Source: Macrostomum hystrix (lineage: Eukaryota; Platyhelminthes; Macrostomidae). Taken from it: DNA of 64,000 nucleotides. Shown here piece by piece: positions 21,062 through 33,400 of the stretch; position 1 is the stretch's first letter, and each line of letters starts with the position of its first letter. The notes below the pieces were generated by a model. That model searched no databases. It was not told the DNA's origin and saw only the letters and a list, made by a program, of their open reading frames with translations. The position numbers were made by a program, and so were the translations under genes. The stretch is taken from the NCBI GenBank assembly GCA_950097015.1, contig CATNEN010000039.1, positions 17,652,501 to 17,716,500 on the forward strand. The letters run 5' to 3'.

Positions 21062-22115
21062 GATATTGCAACGCAAATGTGTTAACTAACAGATTATTGG
21101 CTTTTGGTATTGAAACAAATGAATTGTCTCTTAAAGCTCACCTATCAAAGTTTCGCTTAAAATGGCGCATTTAATAAATAAATCTGAACATGAACTAATA
21201 TATCGTTTCTCGTAAAAAACAGAGTTTTAAGTTATCGCTAAAATTAACTCAACCTTATAAGTAAAACAACTTTTTCTTAAAAAATGTATAATAATCGCCT
21301 CAGAAACAGCTAAGCGTGTGTGAATTAACTAAATGAATCTGTCAAAAACCTAGTTAAAATTAGCACAATTCGCTTAAAAGTTGGCTTGAAAAATTAGCCG
21401 ATTTTTACTTTTTCTACATTTTGTTCGGGCATTTTTGGTATCGACTATGGTATACGAAGTCTACTCTTATTTAAAACTGACGAGTCTGGAAGAATTGAAC
21501 TGGTGCAAGTTTAGGATGCATATTCGGATACAAGTCATCTATCTTAGACAATCGAATACGAGCGTAAATTGAGTGTTGCTAAAATAGGCAAAAAAACGAA
21601 AAATAATTGGACGATGGCTTCTATGATTACGTCACTTTTGAATATTTCTTCGATCGATTATTTGTACTTTGTATTATTTAGCAAAAATAGAAAACAATGC
21701 TTCCTAAAAATATATTGCCTTTACAAAAATATTTTACAAATTTAAAATTCTAATAGTGGAAAATCTAAAATTACAGCAAGCTCTTTACTGCATGACTGGA
21801 CTTTAATTACACCTTCTGCGAGCATGCACGTCACAGATAATGGCATGCAGAGCATAAGATTTCTGAGTTATACGCGAAAAATGGAAGATACTTTCATCTT
21901 AAGTCAGGTTTACAAAAGTTTTTAAGAATCCGCCAATTATTTTCCATCTCTAGCGAATTAAGATAGCAAATATAGGAAGATACAATTAAGAGTTATATAA
22001 AATAACTTTACGATGTGATAGCCTCTTAATTACTAATTCGATTTTTATAGTTAGTTATAGTAATTTAGTTAATTCTATTTGAAGCTCGAATTACAAGTGC
22101 ATCTACAGCTGTACT
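21062..22115. other. Intergenic, no gene seen
   Basis: AT-rich sequence between the 5' end of the DDAH-family gene and the 3' end of the unknown gene at 22116-24013; both are on the minus strand. The DDAH promoter should lie here, but no clear TATA or other motif stands out. Confidence 0.45.
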
Positions 22116-24013
22116 TTACGATGATTCCGCAGCTGCAATGCGTCCCAATGTAGCGGTGGCATTTTCCGTTACGTGACGACGTTCTTCAAAAGCTTCAAAT
22201 CTAGCCAGCAGTTCAGAGAAGCTCAGTGAACGCTCACTTTTTGCTGAGCTGGCTATGGCGATAGAAAAAGCATCCTTGCCAGCGCTGCAGATTTTGCAGC
22301 TTAGAACAGCAGATCTACTTGACACTCGCCGTCCATCCGGTGTGGACATTGCGTTAAACTGGCGCACCGTAGCTGCAACGCGTCCTACAATTGAAGTGCT
22401 GGACTCGGGTGCCTCGGATTTCGTAGCCAAATTTTTCTGGAGCTCCCTAGTGTGACACATTGGTGTGCAGCTACTTTGTGTCACAATCGTAGCAATTCTA
22501 GAATCGGAGGTCGCCTTGGCAACTGACGAAGTTGTGAGCATTGACGATGGCAGATCTTGAATAACAAGGGCCTCTTCTAATTGAGGCTGTTGCAACGGTA
22601 AAGCAACCTCACATAACATAACGGGACTGTCCATTGTCTGAAATTATTTTTTTACATTTATTCGCTGTTTAACAGTTGAAAGCTTGACAACGCGACGGCG
22701 TTTTTTCTGCATCTCGCCTAATATTCAACCAATCGCCATGGAACACTGGTTAAAATTTTCCACTCTAGCTAAAAAACTTTCACAATCACAAAACATTGGC
22801 ATCGTCGAGATATCAAACGATTCTCGTGAGAGTGTCTTAATTTTCTTCTGAAAAAATTATCATGTAATTATGCCCGCTATTATTGTTAAATTATTTTATT
22901 TTTGAACCAATATGGATTCGCCACATGGGTCGGTGGCAGAGCGGTTATCGCGTTTGCCTCTCGCACCACGGTCCCTAAGTTCGATTCCACGGCGAGGCCA
23001 CATTTATTTGGGGCGCAGCCGCGGAGAGAAGGCTTGGGGTGCTTGTCGTGCAATTTATGCCCTTGAGGGGCCAACCTCCAAGGCACAGTGAAATCGTACA
23101 CTGGCCTGACGATGAGAAAGTCAGGGCAGATGTACACACCTGTGTGAACGTGTGCCTGCGTACAGTATCTGTGTGCGTGTGTGCTCAGGAGTCAGCGAAA
23201 CGGGCAGAATTGCCATTGCCCGTAAGTAAGTAAGTAAGCCTTAAAGTAAGGAATTTTTCGTTCAAAACGCACCTCAAATACTACTCGTTGCCGCACGGGA
23301 GTCACTCCGGCGTCCACCGAGGTTACGACGTTCGCCTCACCGGCTGCGCGAGTCCCTGCCGAGCCTTCGAGACTGTCGCTGCCCTGATCCACTGTCGGAC
23401 GCATCGGCGTCAGAAAAAATGGCTGCGGAGGATACGGCGCCATAGGAATCGTGAGCTGAGCCAGTGTCAGCTTCTGGAACGAATGACGTTGTACACTGGC
23501 GAAGGGACCCGTAGTTGCCGATGTTGCTGCAGCTGCTTCTGCTCTTGTGTTGGTCTTTCTACGACAAGCAGTAAGTAACTGCCGCCTCCGAGACCCCGGC
23601 TGACTAAATGATCCACCACATATTTTCCACAATGGCTTCTTATTAGTCTTAGCTGTTGTACAAAATCTTCCGTGTTTTGACTGCGCTCTCATTGGCTGCG
23701 GCTTTATTTCACTAGTCTCCGACGATTTGTCTGTCTGGTCATCATCACTTGACGATTTTAAGTCGCATGATTGGACAGTCAAAGCCTTGCTAACGCTGGC
23801 GACATCGCGATGGCCATCGTCGTATTCTTCTGTCCAGAGATCGCGACGTCCAACCCCGGCTGGTTCATGTGACGTTTTAAACAGCCTGCGAAGGAAGCGC
23901 AACAGCCGACTGCCCTGCGATTTGATTGGCCTCCTGGCCGACTGCACACAGGTGCCACTTTCTGTTGCTTGGTGATAGTCGGGTGCTAAGTGATAGGACA
24001 GCTTGTTTGGCAT
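22116..24013 (-). CDS. Hypothetical protein, two exons
   Basis: Two open exons, 24013-23273 (donor gag|gtgcgt) and 22637-22116 (acceptor ttcag|aca), join in phase 0 to about 420 residues. The family is not recognised. The N-terminal half is basic and Ser/Arg-rich with an RRLLRF-like patch (SRLLRFLRRLFKTS near residue 35), an acidic DDDQTDKSSE stretch near residue 90, and Pro/Ala-rich parts. The C-terminal half is Ser/Ala-rich with a possible amphipathic helix (LSFSELLARFEAFEERRHV). There is no signal peptide or membrane segment. Coding potential is supported by long open frames with GC-rich, non-repetitive codon use against AT-rich flanks, and by matching splice phase. The intron hosts a SINE and MITE-like sequence. 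Confidence 0.6.
22775..22921. mobile_element. MITE-like fragment related to 47450-47690
   Basis: ggcatcgtcgagatat to gtgtct at the left, and ttttgaaccaatatggattcg at the right, parallel the left part and middle of the element at 47450-47690. The right terminal repeat is missing; the copy stops where the SINE begins. Confidence 0.6.
22922..23240 (+). mobile_element. tRNA-derived SINE in intron of the hypothetical gene
   Basis: A tRNA-like head carries a pol III box A (tggcagagcggt, 22934-22945) and box B (agttcgattcc, 22978-22988) at about 33-bp spacing. A body of about 230 bp and a tail of (gtaa)n (23221-23238) follow. This order is diagnostic of a tRNA-derived SINE. It lies antisense to the host gene, and its tail ends only about 35 bases from the exon 1 donor. 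A truncated relative lies at 4472-4600. Confidence 0.85.
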
Positions 24014-24418
24014 TGTTGGAAACTAGATTAGCAGGGGTTGAGTGTTAGAGAGAGAGAAAGAAAGATAAGCAAGTTTTGTTCTGCGAGCGACTCATTCAGG
24101 ATAGAAAGAAATTATATCTTCGGCCATAGACAAAAGCACTGAATAGCTTTAATTATCCCTAACTAACGATTAGATTCTTGATTCGTGCCCAAATCGCTGA
24201 TTTTAGCCATAGAATCGTGTGAACTATTGTTATGGAAGCAGGAAATAAATATATGGAGTAAAGTAAATAATGTAATTGCAAGTACTCTTCATTTTCTTCC
24301 ATTTAATTTTCAAAATGCTACTCTAATACTAATAAGATACTAAACTACAAAAGAAGCGATATATCTTAGCAATCGGTTCAGTTCGATTAGATTTTGCAAT
24401 CACATTTTTGTCAGCAAT
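24014..24418. other. Intergenic, no gene seen
   Basis: Short AT-rich spacer between the Rab gene 3' end and the hypothetical gene. It may hold the Rab 3' UTR and the promoter of the upstream-oriented gene. Confidence 0.4.
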
Positions 24419-27400
24419 TCACAGCAAAACGCAGCAATTGTATTTATCGGAATTTTCCTCGTCACTGTCCTGACATCCCGGATTTCGCTGATCCTGACGA
24501 ACCTCAAGGCCGGCTGATCGGCGACGCCCAGCGTCCTGCAGTTTGACGACGCCGGACGAAGCGGCCGCTCCTGTTGAAGCAGCCGACCCTCCGGTTGGAG
24601 GTGAGCGCGAAGATTTACGACCGGCAGCTGGCAGGTGGGCGCCCATGAGGATGCGGCCTGCCTCGGCCAGCATCTCCGACACGCCATCACCTGGCGGTTT
24701 GACACGGTTTGCTCCCTTCATTTATCATGGTTGGATTATGTCGTTTCATAGCTGGGATTTTGTCATTTCATAGCTGGGATTTTGTCATTTCATGGCTGGG
24801 ATTTTGTCATTTCATAGCTGGGATTTTGTCATTTCATAGCTGGGATTTTGTCATTTCATGGCTGGGATTATGTCATTTCATAGCTGGGATTTTATCATTT
24901 ATAGCTGAGATTTATATCTTTAGTTATAGGCATTTAGATATGAATGGGTGGGATTTTATCACTTTATCATCGCAATGTTGTCATTTTTGGCTGGGATTTT
25001 GGAACTCATCATGGTTGGGAGTTTTGCAATTTTCTGATGGGATCATATCTATTTTCTTCTAATATCGTGTCGTTTATGTTCGTGTTTTCCGAATTTTCAT
25101 AATTTTATTTCGTAATTAGTTTAGTCGCTTTCCCTTCATGAACCGTTTCGCCAGCCGCCAAACTCACCAGTCTTGGCTGACAACTGAAACACCTGACTGC
25201 AGCCAAACTCACCAGTCTTGGCTGACAACTGAAACACCTGACTGCAGCCAAACGTTGAAGCAAAATTTTGAAGTTGGCCGTTTGAAATTTCCTGCGTCAG
25301 GTCGTTCTTATTCGCGATGATAATCTTTACACCTGAATGAAATTATTAGGATTGTTAGAATTAAGCAAACTTTTCTAAAGCTGTCTTGTCAAATCAGCTG
25401 CTCACAATCTTTGCAGTAGAAGTCCACATCCTGATTCCAGCGGTGCAAATTGTCTAGCGAGGTCTTGTCGTCAAGACTGCAGACTAGCAGGGCGCAATGG
25501 CAGTGTCGGTAGTAATTTCTGGTGAGTGTTCGAAATCGCTCCACACCGGCTGTGTCCCACACGGCCAACTGAAATGCGAGATGGATTAGCCGAGTAGATT
25601 GACGGATTAGCAAAGATTATAAACGAATTAGCTAAGTAGATAGATTAGCTAAGTAGATAGACAGATTAGCTAAGTAGATAGACAGATTAGCTAAGTAGAT
25701 AGACAGATTAGCTAAGTAGATAGACAGATTAGCTAAGTAGATAGACAGATTAGCTAAGTAGATAGACAGATTAGCTAAGTAGATAGACAGATTAGCTAAG
25801 TAGATAGACAGATTAGCTAAGTAGATAGACAGATTAGCTAAGAAGATAGACGGATTAGATAAGAAGACAGACGGATTAGCTAAGTAGATAGACAGATTAG
25901 CTAAGAAGATAGACAGATTAGCTAAGAAGATAGACGGATTAGCTAAGTAGATAGACAGATTAGCTAAGTAGATAGACAGATTAGCTAAGTAGATAGACAG
26001 ATTAGCTAAGTAGATAGACAGATTAGCTAAGAAGATAGACGGATTAGCTAAGTAGATAGACGGATTAGATAAGAAGACAGACGGATTAGCTAAGTGGATA
26101 GACAGATTAGTTAAGAAGATAGACAGATTAGTTAAGAAGATAGACGGATTAGCTAAGAAGATAGACGGATTAGCTAGACGAATTTAAAGAAACCACGCAC
26201 ACAGAGTAGGAATCTCTCTTAATTGCAAGTTGAATCTGTCGACCAATATTTCGGCCCTTTCTGGGCCTTCGTCAGGGTCCGTTTATTTGAAGAGCGAAGA
26301 GAGCGAAGTTTGAGCGAGACTTTTATAGCGACAAATAAATGGTATTGAGAGTGGATAGGCTGAGCAGGCACGATGAGTAGTAGTAGTAGATAGATAGACG
26401 GATTAGCTAAGTAGATAGACAGATTAGCTAAGAAGATAGACGGATTAGCTAAGTAGATAGACGGATTAGATAAGAAGATAGACAGATTAGCTAAGAAGAT
26501 AGACGGATTAGATAAGAAGACAGACGGATTAGCTAAGTAGAAAGACAGATTAGCTAAGTAGATAGACAGATTAGCTAAGTAGATAGACAGATTAGTTAAG
26601 AAGATAGACAGATTAGCTAAGTAGATAGACAGATTAGCTAAGTAGATAGACGGATTAGCTAAGAAGATAGACGGATTAGCTAAGTAGATAGACGGATTAG
26701 ATAAGAAGACAGACGGATTAGCTAAGTAGAAAGACAGATTAGCTAAGAAGATAGACAGATTAGCTAAGTAGATAGACAGATTAGCTAAGTAGATAGACAG
26801 ATTAGATAAGAAGACAGACGGATTAGCTAAGTAGAAAGACAGATTAGCTAAGAAGATAGACGGATTAGCTAAGTAGATAGACAGATTAGCTAAGAAGATA
26901 GACGGATTAGCTAAGTAGATAGACAGATTAGCTAAGTAGATAGACGGATTAGCTAAGAAGACAGACGGATTAGCTAAGTAGAAAGACAGATTAGCTAAGA
27001 AGATAGACGGATTAGCTAAGTAGATAGACAGATTAGATAAGAAGACAGACGGATTAGCTAAGTAGAAAGACAGATTAGCTAAGAAGATAGACGGATTAGC
27101 TAAGTAGATAGACAGATTAGCTAAGTAGATAGACAGATTAGCTAAGTAGATAGACAGATTAGCTAAGTAGATAGACAGATTAGATAAGAAGACAGACGGA
27201 TTAGCTAAGTAGAAAGACAGATTAGCTAAGAAGATAGACGGATTAGCTAAGTAGATAGACAGATTAGCTAAGAAGATAGACGGATTAGCTAAGTAGATAG
27301 ACAGATTAGCTAAGAAGATAGACGGATTAGCTAAGTAGATAGACGGATTAGATAAGAAGATAGACAGATTAGCTAAGAAGATAGACGGATTAGATAAGAA

Positions 27401-30400
27401 GACAGACGGATTAGCTAAGTAGAAAGACAGATTAGCTAAGAAGATAGACAGATTAGCTAAGTAGATAGACAGATTAGCTAAGTAGATAGACAGATTAGAT
27501 AAGAAGATAGACGGATTAGATAAGAAGACAGACGGATTAGCTAAGTAGATAGACAGATTAGTTAAGAAGATAGACAGATTAGTTAAGAAGATAGATAGAT
27601 TAGCTAAGTAGATAGTCGGATTAGCCAAGCAGATAGACGGATTAGTCAAGAAGATTAAAGGATTAGCTAAGTAGATAGACGGATTAGCCAAGAAGATAGA
27701 CGGATTAGCCAAGTAGATAGACGGATTAGCTAAGAAGATAGACGGATTAGCCAAGAAGATTAAAGGATTAGCTAAGAAGATAGACGGATTAGCCAAGTAG
27801 ATAGACAGATTAGCTAAGAAGATAGACAGATTAGCTAAGTAGATAGACAGATTAGCCAAGCAGATAGACAGATTAGCTAAGTAGATAGACGGATTAGCCA
27901 AGAAGATTAAAGGATTAGCTAAGAAGATAGACGGATTAGCCAAGAAGATAGACGGATTAGCCAAGAAGATAGACGGATTAGCCAAGTAGATAGACGGATT
28001 AGCCAAGAAGATAGACGGATTAGCCAAGAAGATAGACGGATTAGCTAAGAAGATAAAAGAATTAGCTAAGAAGATAGACGGATTAGCCAAGAAGATTAAA
28101 GGATTAGCTAAGACTATAGACGGATTAGAAGATTAAAGGATTAGCTAAGAAGTTAAAAGGATTAACTAGGTAGACAGTCGGATTAGCTAAGACTATAGAC
28201 GGATTAGCTAAGACTATAGACGGATTTGCTAAGTTAAATGGATTAGCTACATATTTAGGGATTAGCCTAGTAGATAGAAAATGGTACGTAAGTATGATAG
28301 TTAGACACATTTATTTAGTAAATAGACAATTTGATTCGGAAAGTAGATAGCAGATGGCGGTAGATATGTAAGCCGCCGAAAACGAGATTGTAGCGTAGAC
28401 CAAATTCTCGCCACTTTAAGGCGTCAACTCACTCGCTTATATTTTGACGATTAATGTACATCATTGTACAGCATGCAAACGTACATAGCGCGTGCAAACA
28501 TGTTGCCAACAATCTTACAATGCTCTCCTTCTTCGAAAAAAAAGTGTTCCACTCACTTTTACAATATTCGAGTTTCTAATTTAATAAAAAAAAGAACGAG
28601 TTATTTTGTAAAAAAAAATATTTATATTACGAGCGTATTGTTGCAACAGTAACTCAATGGAATAATAAAATAGGAAGATAAAATGAAAAAATATTGATCT
28701 GATATAAAAAAAACTGATCTGACAGCAGCGTTTGCAAAAATATCTAACATTATTTTCAATGGGTATAAACTTCACCGAAAAACTCTGGAGGAGCACGGGT
28801 CCTTTCACTGCGACGTAATTCGACAACGATAGGGGCGCCGGCTGGGGCGCCGGCTGGGGCGTCGACTGGAGCGCCGACTGGGGCGCCGACTGGGGCGCCA
28901 GCTGGGGCGCCGACCGGGGCGCCGACTGGAGCGCCGACCGGGGCGCCGACTGGAGCGCCGACTGGGGCGCCGACTGGAGCGCCGACTGGGGCGCCGACTG
29001 GAGCGCCGGCTGGAGCGCCGACTGGGGCGCCGACTGGAGCGTCGACTGGGGCGCCGACTGGGGCGCCGACTGGGGCGCCGACTGGGGCGCCGACTGGACT
29101 GGCCGCCTTGCAGGACTTCAGGCGATTGAAGTGCACGACCCGCTTCTTCCGCGCGTTGGTCTCGAGCTGAATGCGGTAGATAACATCCGAAATTTTCTTT
29201 TTAATACGCCATGGCCCGGTCCACCAGCGGTGAAATTTGCGGCACTCACCTTGCTTGAGTGCTGGATTGTGTAGCCATACCAGATCGCCCTCGCTGAAAG
29301 CTTCGCCGTGGCACCGCTTGTCGTACTCCACCTTCTGGTGCAGCTGCGCTGTCTCCAGGCTTTGCCTCGCCCTCTCGTGCGACGTCTGCATGCGGGTCCG
29401 CAATTCGGCCACCCACTCGCACGGGCGGCGGTCGTCAGGCGCCAGACCTCCGTAGGCCAAGTCCAGCGGCAGCCGTAGTTCCCGGCCGAGATGCATCGCC
29501 GAGGGTGTCTGACCAGTTGACTTGTGTACTGAAGTGCGGTAGCCCATGAGTGCAATCTGCAGATGAAGGTCCCAGTCTCGCTGGTTCTCGTTCACCCAGG
29601 CTCGCAGCAGCTGCACCAGCGTCCGGTTCATCCGTTCGCAGCCGCCGTCTCCTTCAGGGTGATAGCCTGTCGTCCGCGTTTTGTCGATCTGCAACATCCG
29701 CATCGTCTCTTTAAACAACTGCGACTCCCAGTTCCGGCCCTGGTCCGTGTGCACTGACTGCGGAACTCCGAAGCGAGCCACCCACTCGTTGACAAATGTG
29801 CGGGCTGTAGTCTCAGCGTCTTGGGATGGCAGTGGGAAGGCCTCGGTCCATTTGCTGAAGGTGTCGATGACGACCAGGATAACTGAATTTCCTCGCTCAG
29901 TTCTCGGCAAGCCCACCATGAAGTCCATTTCAAGTCGCTGACCAACGCTGCCGATTGCCATGCTCTGCAGAGGCGCCCGCCTGTGCTGACCGGAGTCCTT
30001 CAGTCTTGCGCATTCACTGCACGTGGCGCACCAGTCAGAGACGTCTGCTGTCATTCCAGGCCAGTAGAGTCGCGCCCTGATCTTTTCGATGGTCTTCTGC
30101 GTACCGCAGTGGCTGCCGCTCGTTCCAGCATGAGCTTCGGCGAAAACATCGTGCTGCAGACTTTCCGGCACCACCAGCTGCTGACAAATGGCGCTGCCAT
30201 CATCTGACTCCCACCGGCGGCACAGCAGACCGTCTACCAGCGTCAGCCGCTGGAACTCGGACAGAAGCTGCCGCTGCCGATTGCTCCAGCTATCTGTCTC
30301 CGCCTTTGCTGGTTGTCCGCCAGTTCGCAAATAGTTCGCCAGCTGCTGCATGCACCGATCCGCTGCCTGGGCTCGCCGAATTGCGCTGTCATCTTTGAAC

Positions 30401-33400
30401 TCGACAGAGAGGGCAGAGCCGCTGCACAGGCAGGGATCTTTTCGACACGGTCGCCGACTCAGTGCGTCTGCATTGCCATGTTTTTCGCCCTTGCGGTACT
30501 CAGTCTGGTAGTCGAACTCGCTGAGTTTGTCCAGCCACCGGGCCAGCTGACCATCAGGATCTCGGAAACGCAGCAGATGAATCAGCGATGCGTGGTCAGT
30601 GCGCAGGGTGAATTTCTTTCCCAGCAAATAGCTGCGATAGTGACCGACGAAGTGCACAATTGCCAGCAACTCTCGTCTCGTTGTGCAGTAATTTCGTTCT
30701 GCCTTGGACAGGATTCGACTGCCGTACGCCACCACCTGTGTCCTGTCACCACGGCGCTCCTGTAGAACTCCTGAGATAGCCACGCCGGAGGCATCGGTGT
30801 CCAGCACAAACTCGGCGTCTTCTGCGAATGTCGGCATGATGAGGACCGGGCTGGATGTCAGGCACTGCTTCAGTTGATTGAATGCCGCTGAGCACTCCGG
30901 AGACCAGTTGAAAGCCACATCCTTCTGCGTTAGTTCGTACAATGGCGCAGCAATCTCGCTGTAGTTTTTGACGAACTGACGATAGTAGCCGCACAGTCCC
31001 AGAAACTGCCGCACTTCTGAACGGTCCTCAGGCATTGGCCACTCCTGTACTGCCTTTGCCTTGTCCGGATCAGTTGTCACACCGTCCTTGGAGATTCGAA
31101 AGCCAAGAAAAGAGATTTCTTGATAGCACAAGTGGCACTTTGTCGGCTTTAACTTCAGATTTGCGGTTCTAAATTTCTGCAGCACAAGCTGAAGTCTCCG
31201 AAGATGCTCCTCGAATCCTTTCGAAAATATTACTACGTCATCGAGAAATGATAGACACACTTCCCACCGAAGACCCTTCAGCACAAGTTCCATCAGTCTC
31301 GAGAATGTGGCAGGCCCGTTGCAGACTCCTTGAGGCAGCCTCTTGTACTGGAACAATCCCTGTGGCGCAGGAAATGCCGTTTTTTCACGACTCTCCGAGT
31401 CCAACATCACCTGAGAGTAGCCGCTGGTGAAATCTAGCGTCGAAAACATCGTGGACCCTGCCAAGGCGTCGATCAGATCGCTGGTGTGAGGCAGTGGATG
31501 ACTGTCCTTCACGGTCACAGAGTTGAGCAGTCTGAAATCGTTCACGAAACGCAAACTACCGTCCTTCTTCTTCACCAGGATGACTGGGCTCGACCATGGA
31601 GAACTCGACGGCTCTACGATGTCGTCTCGCACCATCTGCTCGACCATCTCCGACACCGCTCGCTGGTTCGGAGGCGATAACCGCCGAGGAGGTACTCTGA
31701 TGGGCTGGGCCGACCCCGTGTCGATTTTGTGGTCTAGCAGTGTAGTGCAGCCCAGGTCGTTCGGACTCTTTGAAAACACATCTCGGTACTGATGCAGCAT
31801 ATCCTTGACACTTCGGACTTGATTGGCTGTCAGATTGTTCTCATCGATATGCACTTGCGCTACAACATCGGGTCCATGCTCAATTTCTTGGTCGTTCACT
31901 GACTCAACATGCATTAGCGACTCCGTCTCCATCGGCTCGAAACTCCCCAGCTTGGTTCCGGGGTAAAAAGTATGAGGCTTAGTGTCCGTGTTGACATAGT
32001 GCACAGCGATGAGTCCGCCTCGCATCACAGAGAGGCTGCGCGCTCCACACAGGACATTTGAGATTTCCTTTGAATTGTCGGGCTCAAAGATTCCGCACTC
32101 ACCATTAACAGCAGTCGCTGATCCAGTCGCAAGTCTCGCAGGAAACACGATTTCATGACCAGCGGGTACAGTTGTACGGTCCACCACTTCAACGGCGAAT
32201 GCACCACTCCCTTGTGCTGAAGATTCCATTTTTACTAGCTGACCGCACACACTGAGCGTTTGCCGATTGCAGTCGATGATGCAGCCACAACTTCTCAGGA
32301 AATCTGCACCCAACAAAAAATCCTTCGCCAGATCGTTGACGATCAACACCTCCTGCCGAACAGTCGCAACACCGAAACTCAGCTGCACTTCCTGCCAACC
32401 ACAGGCTGCCAAATAGTTGCCGTCTGCTAGCTTCAGATGCACGGGAGTCGCCAACGGCAAGAGTTTCTCATTCAGCTTACGAAACAGGGAACTCGACATC
32501 AGCGACTGTGAACACCCAGTGTCAACCAAACAGCTGGCAGGGACACCCATCGGCAGAATGCGGCACTGCACCAGCATGTTGGCGCCGGTGGCTGAGCAGG
32601 ACACCTCCAGGACTGGCTGCGCCGGGATTCTCACTTGCGGAACGGCACCCCGGCGGTCGCCGCTCCATTGAAGTTTCCCGACTTCTGAGAGCAGAATCTT
32701 TGAACGTGGCCCGGCTTACCGCACCTCCAGCACGTCACGACTCCACGTCTGTCGCCGCTTCCACGACGATCTTGCTCTTTCGACTCCAGACGGCTGAGCT
32801 TGTTCGACAGCTCCTGCAGAGACCGCTGAATTCCAACAGCAAAAGCCTCGGGGGCCTCAGCAGCCAGTGCAATGGCGGCGCCTCCTTGTGACTGCACTGA
32901 TTCGACGAACTTCGCTGTTTCCACCGTCTCAGTGAACGTCGCTTTCGGCTGCATCTGCGTCTGCATCCGCACAGCTGGGTTTCTCAATCCAGAAAGAAAC
33001 CGACCTTTGAGCAGCTCATCCTTCGCTGTCACTTCCGTCATCCTGCGCTCATCAGTCGCAGGCTCCTCTAGACTTGGAAAAGCGCGCTTCACCGCGATGA
33101 CCAGGGCATCGGAGTACTCTGCAACCGACTGCCCGTCCTTCTGAGTAAGGCTGAAGAACTGGGCTTGCAGCTCAGCAGAGGATGCAGATGGCCGGAAACG
33201 ACTGAGCAAAGCCTTTTCAAAATCGCTGTAGGAGTGGGCAGCTGCCAGATTGCTGGCCGCTTGGTACGCTTTGTCATCGAGGAATGTCAGTAGAGCATTT
33301 TTGCGCTGATCCTCCGGAAAGGACGATGCAAAGTTGTTGAAACGCGCCAGCCAGAGCTCAAAATCTTGCCCATACTGGTATTGGGGCGGTCGCAGAAACA

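Larger units (their letters stand above)
25615..28255. repeat. 2.6-kb tandem array, 21-bp unit (attagctaagtagataga)
   Basis: About 110 copies of a 21-bp unit in Rab intron 1, starting about 50 bases from the exon 2 acceptor. An unrelated insert at about 26183-26395 interrupts it. Variants (gaagatagacgg, ccaagaag, gaagattaaagg) are grouped, and the right end is the most degenerate. The array yields long ANPSIFL/ANLSIYL ORFs that are not genes. Confidence 0.94.

Noticed and set aside
22934..22990. Functional tRNA gene
   Set aside because: Boxes A and B are present, but the acceptor stem does not close and a long SINE body with a (gtaa)n tail follows.
26219..28090. 623-codon minus-strand ORF (ANPSIFL repeats)
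   Set aside because: Open frame through the 21-bp array and a Penelope-type fragment. It is intronic in the Rab gene.
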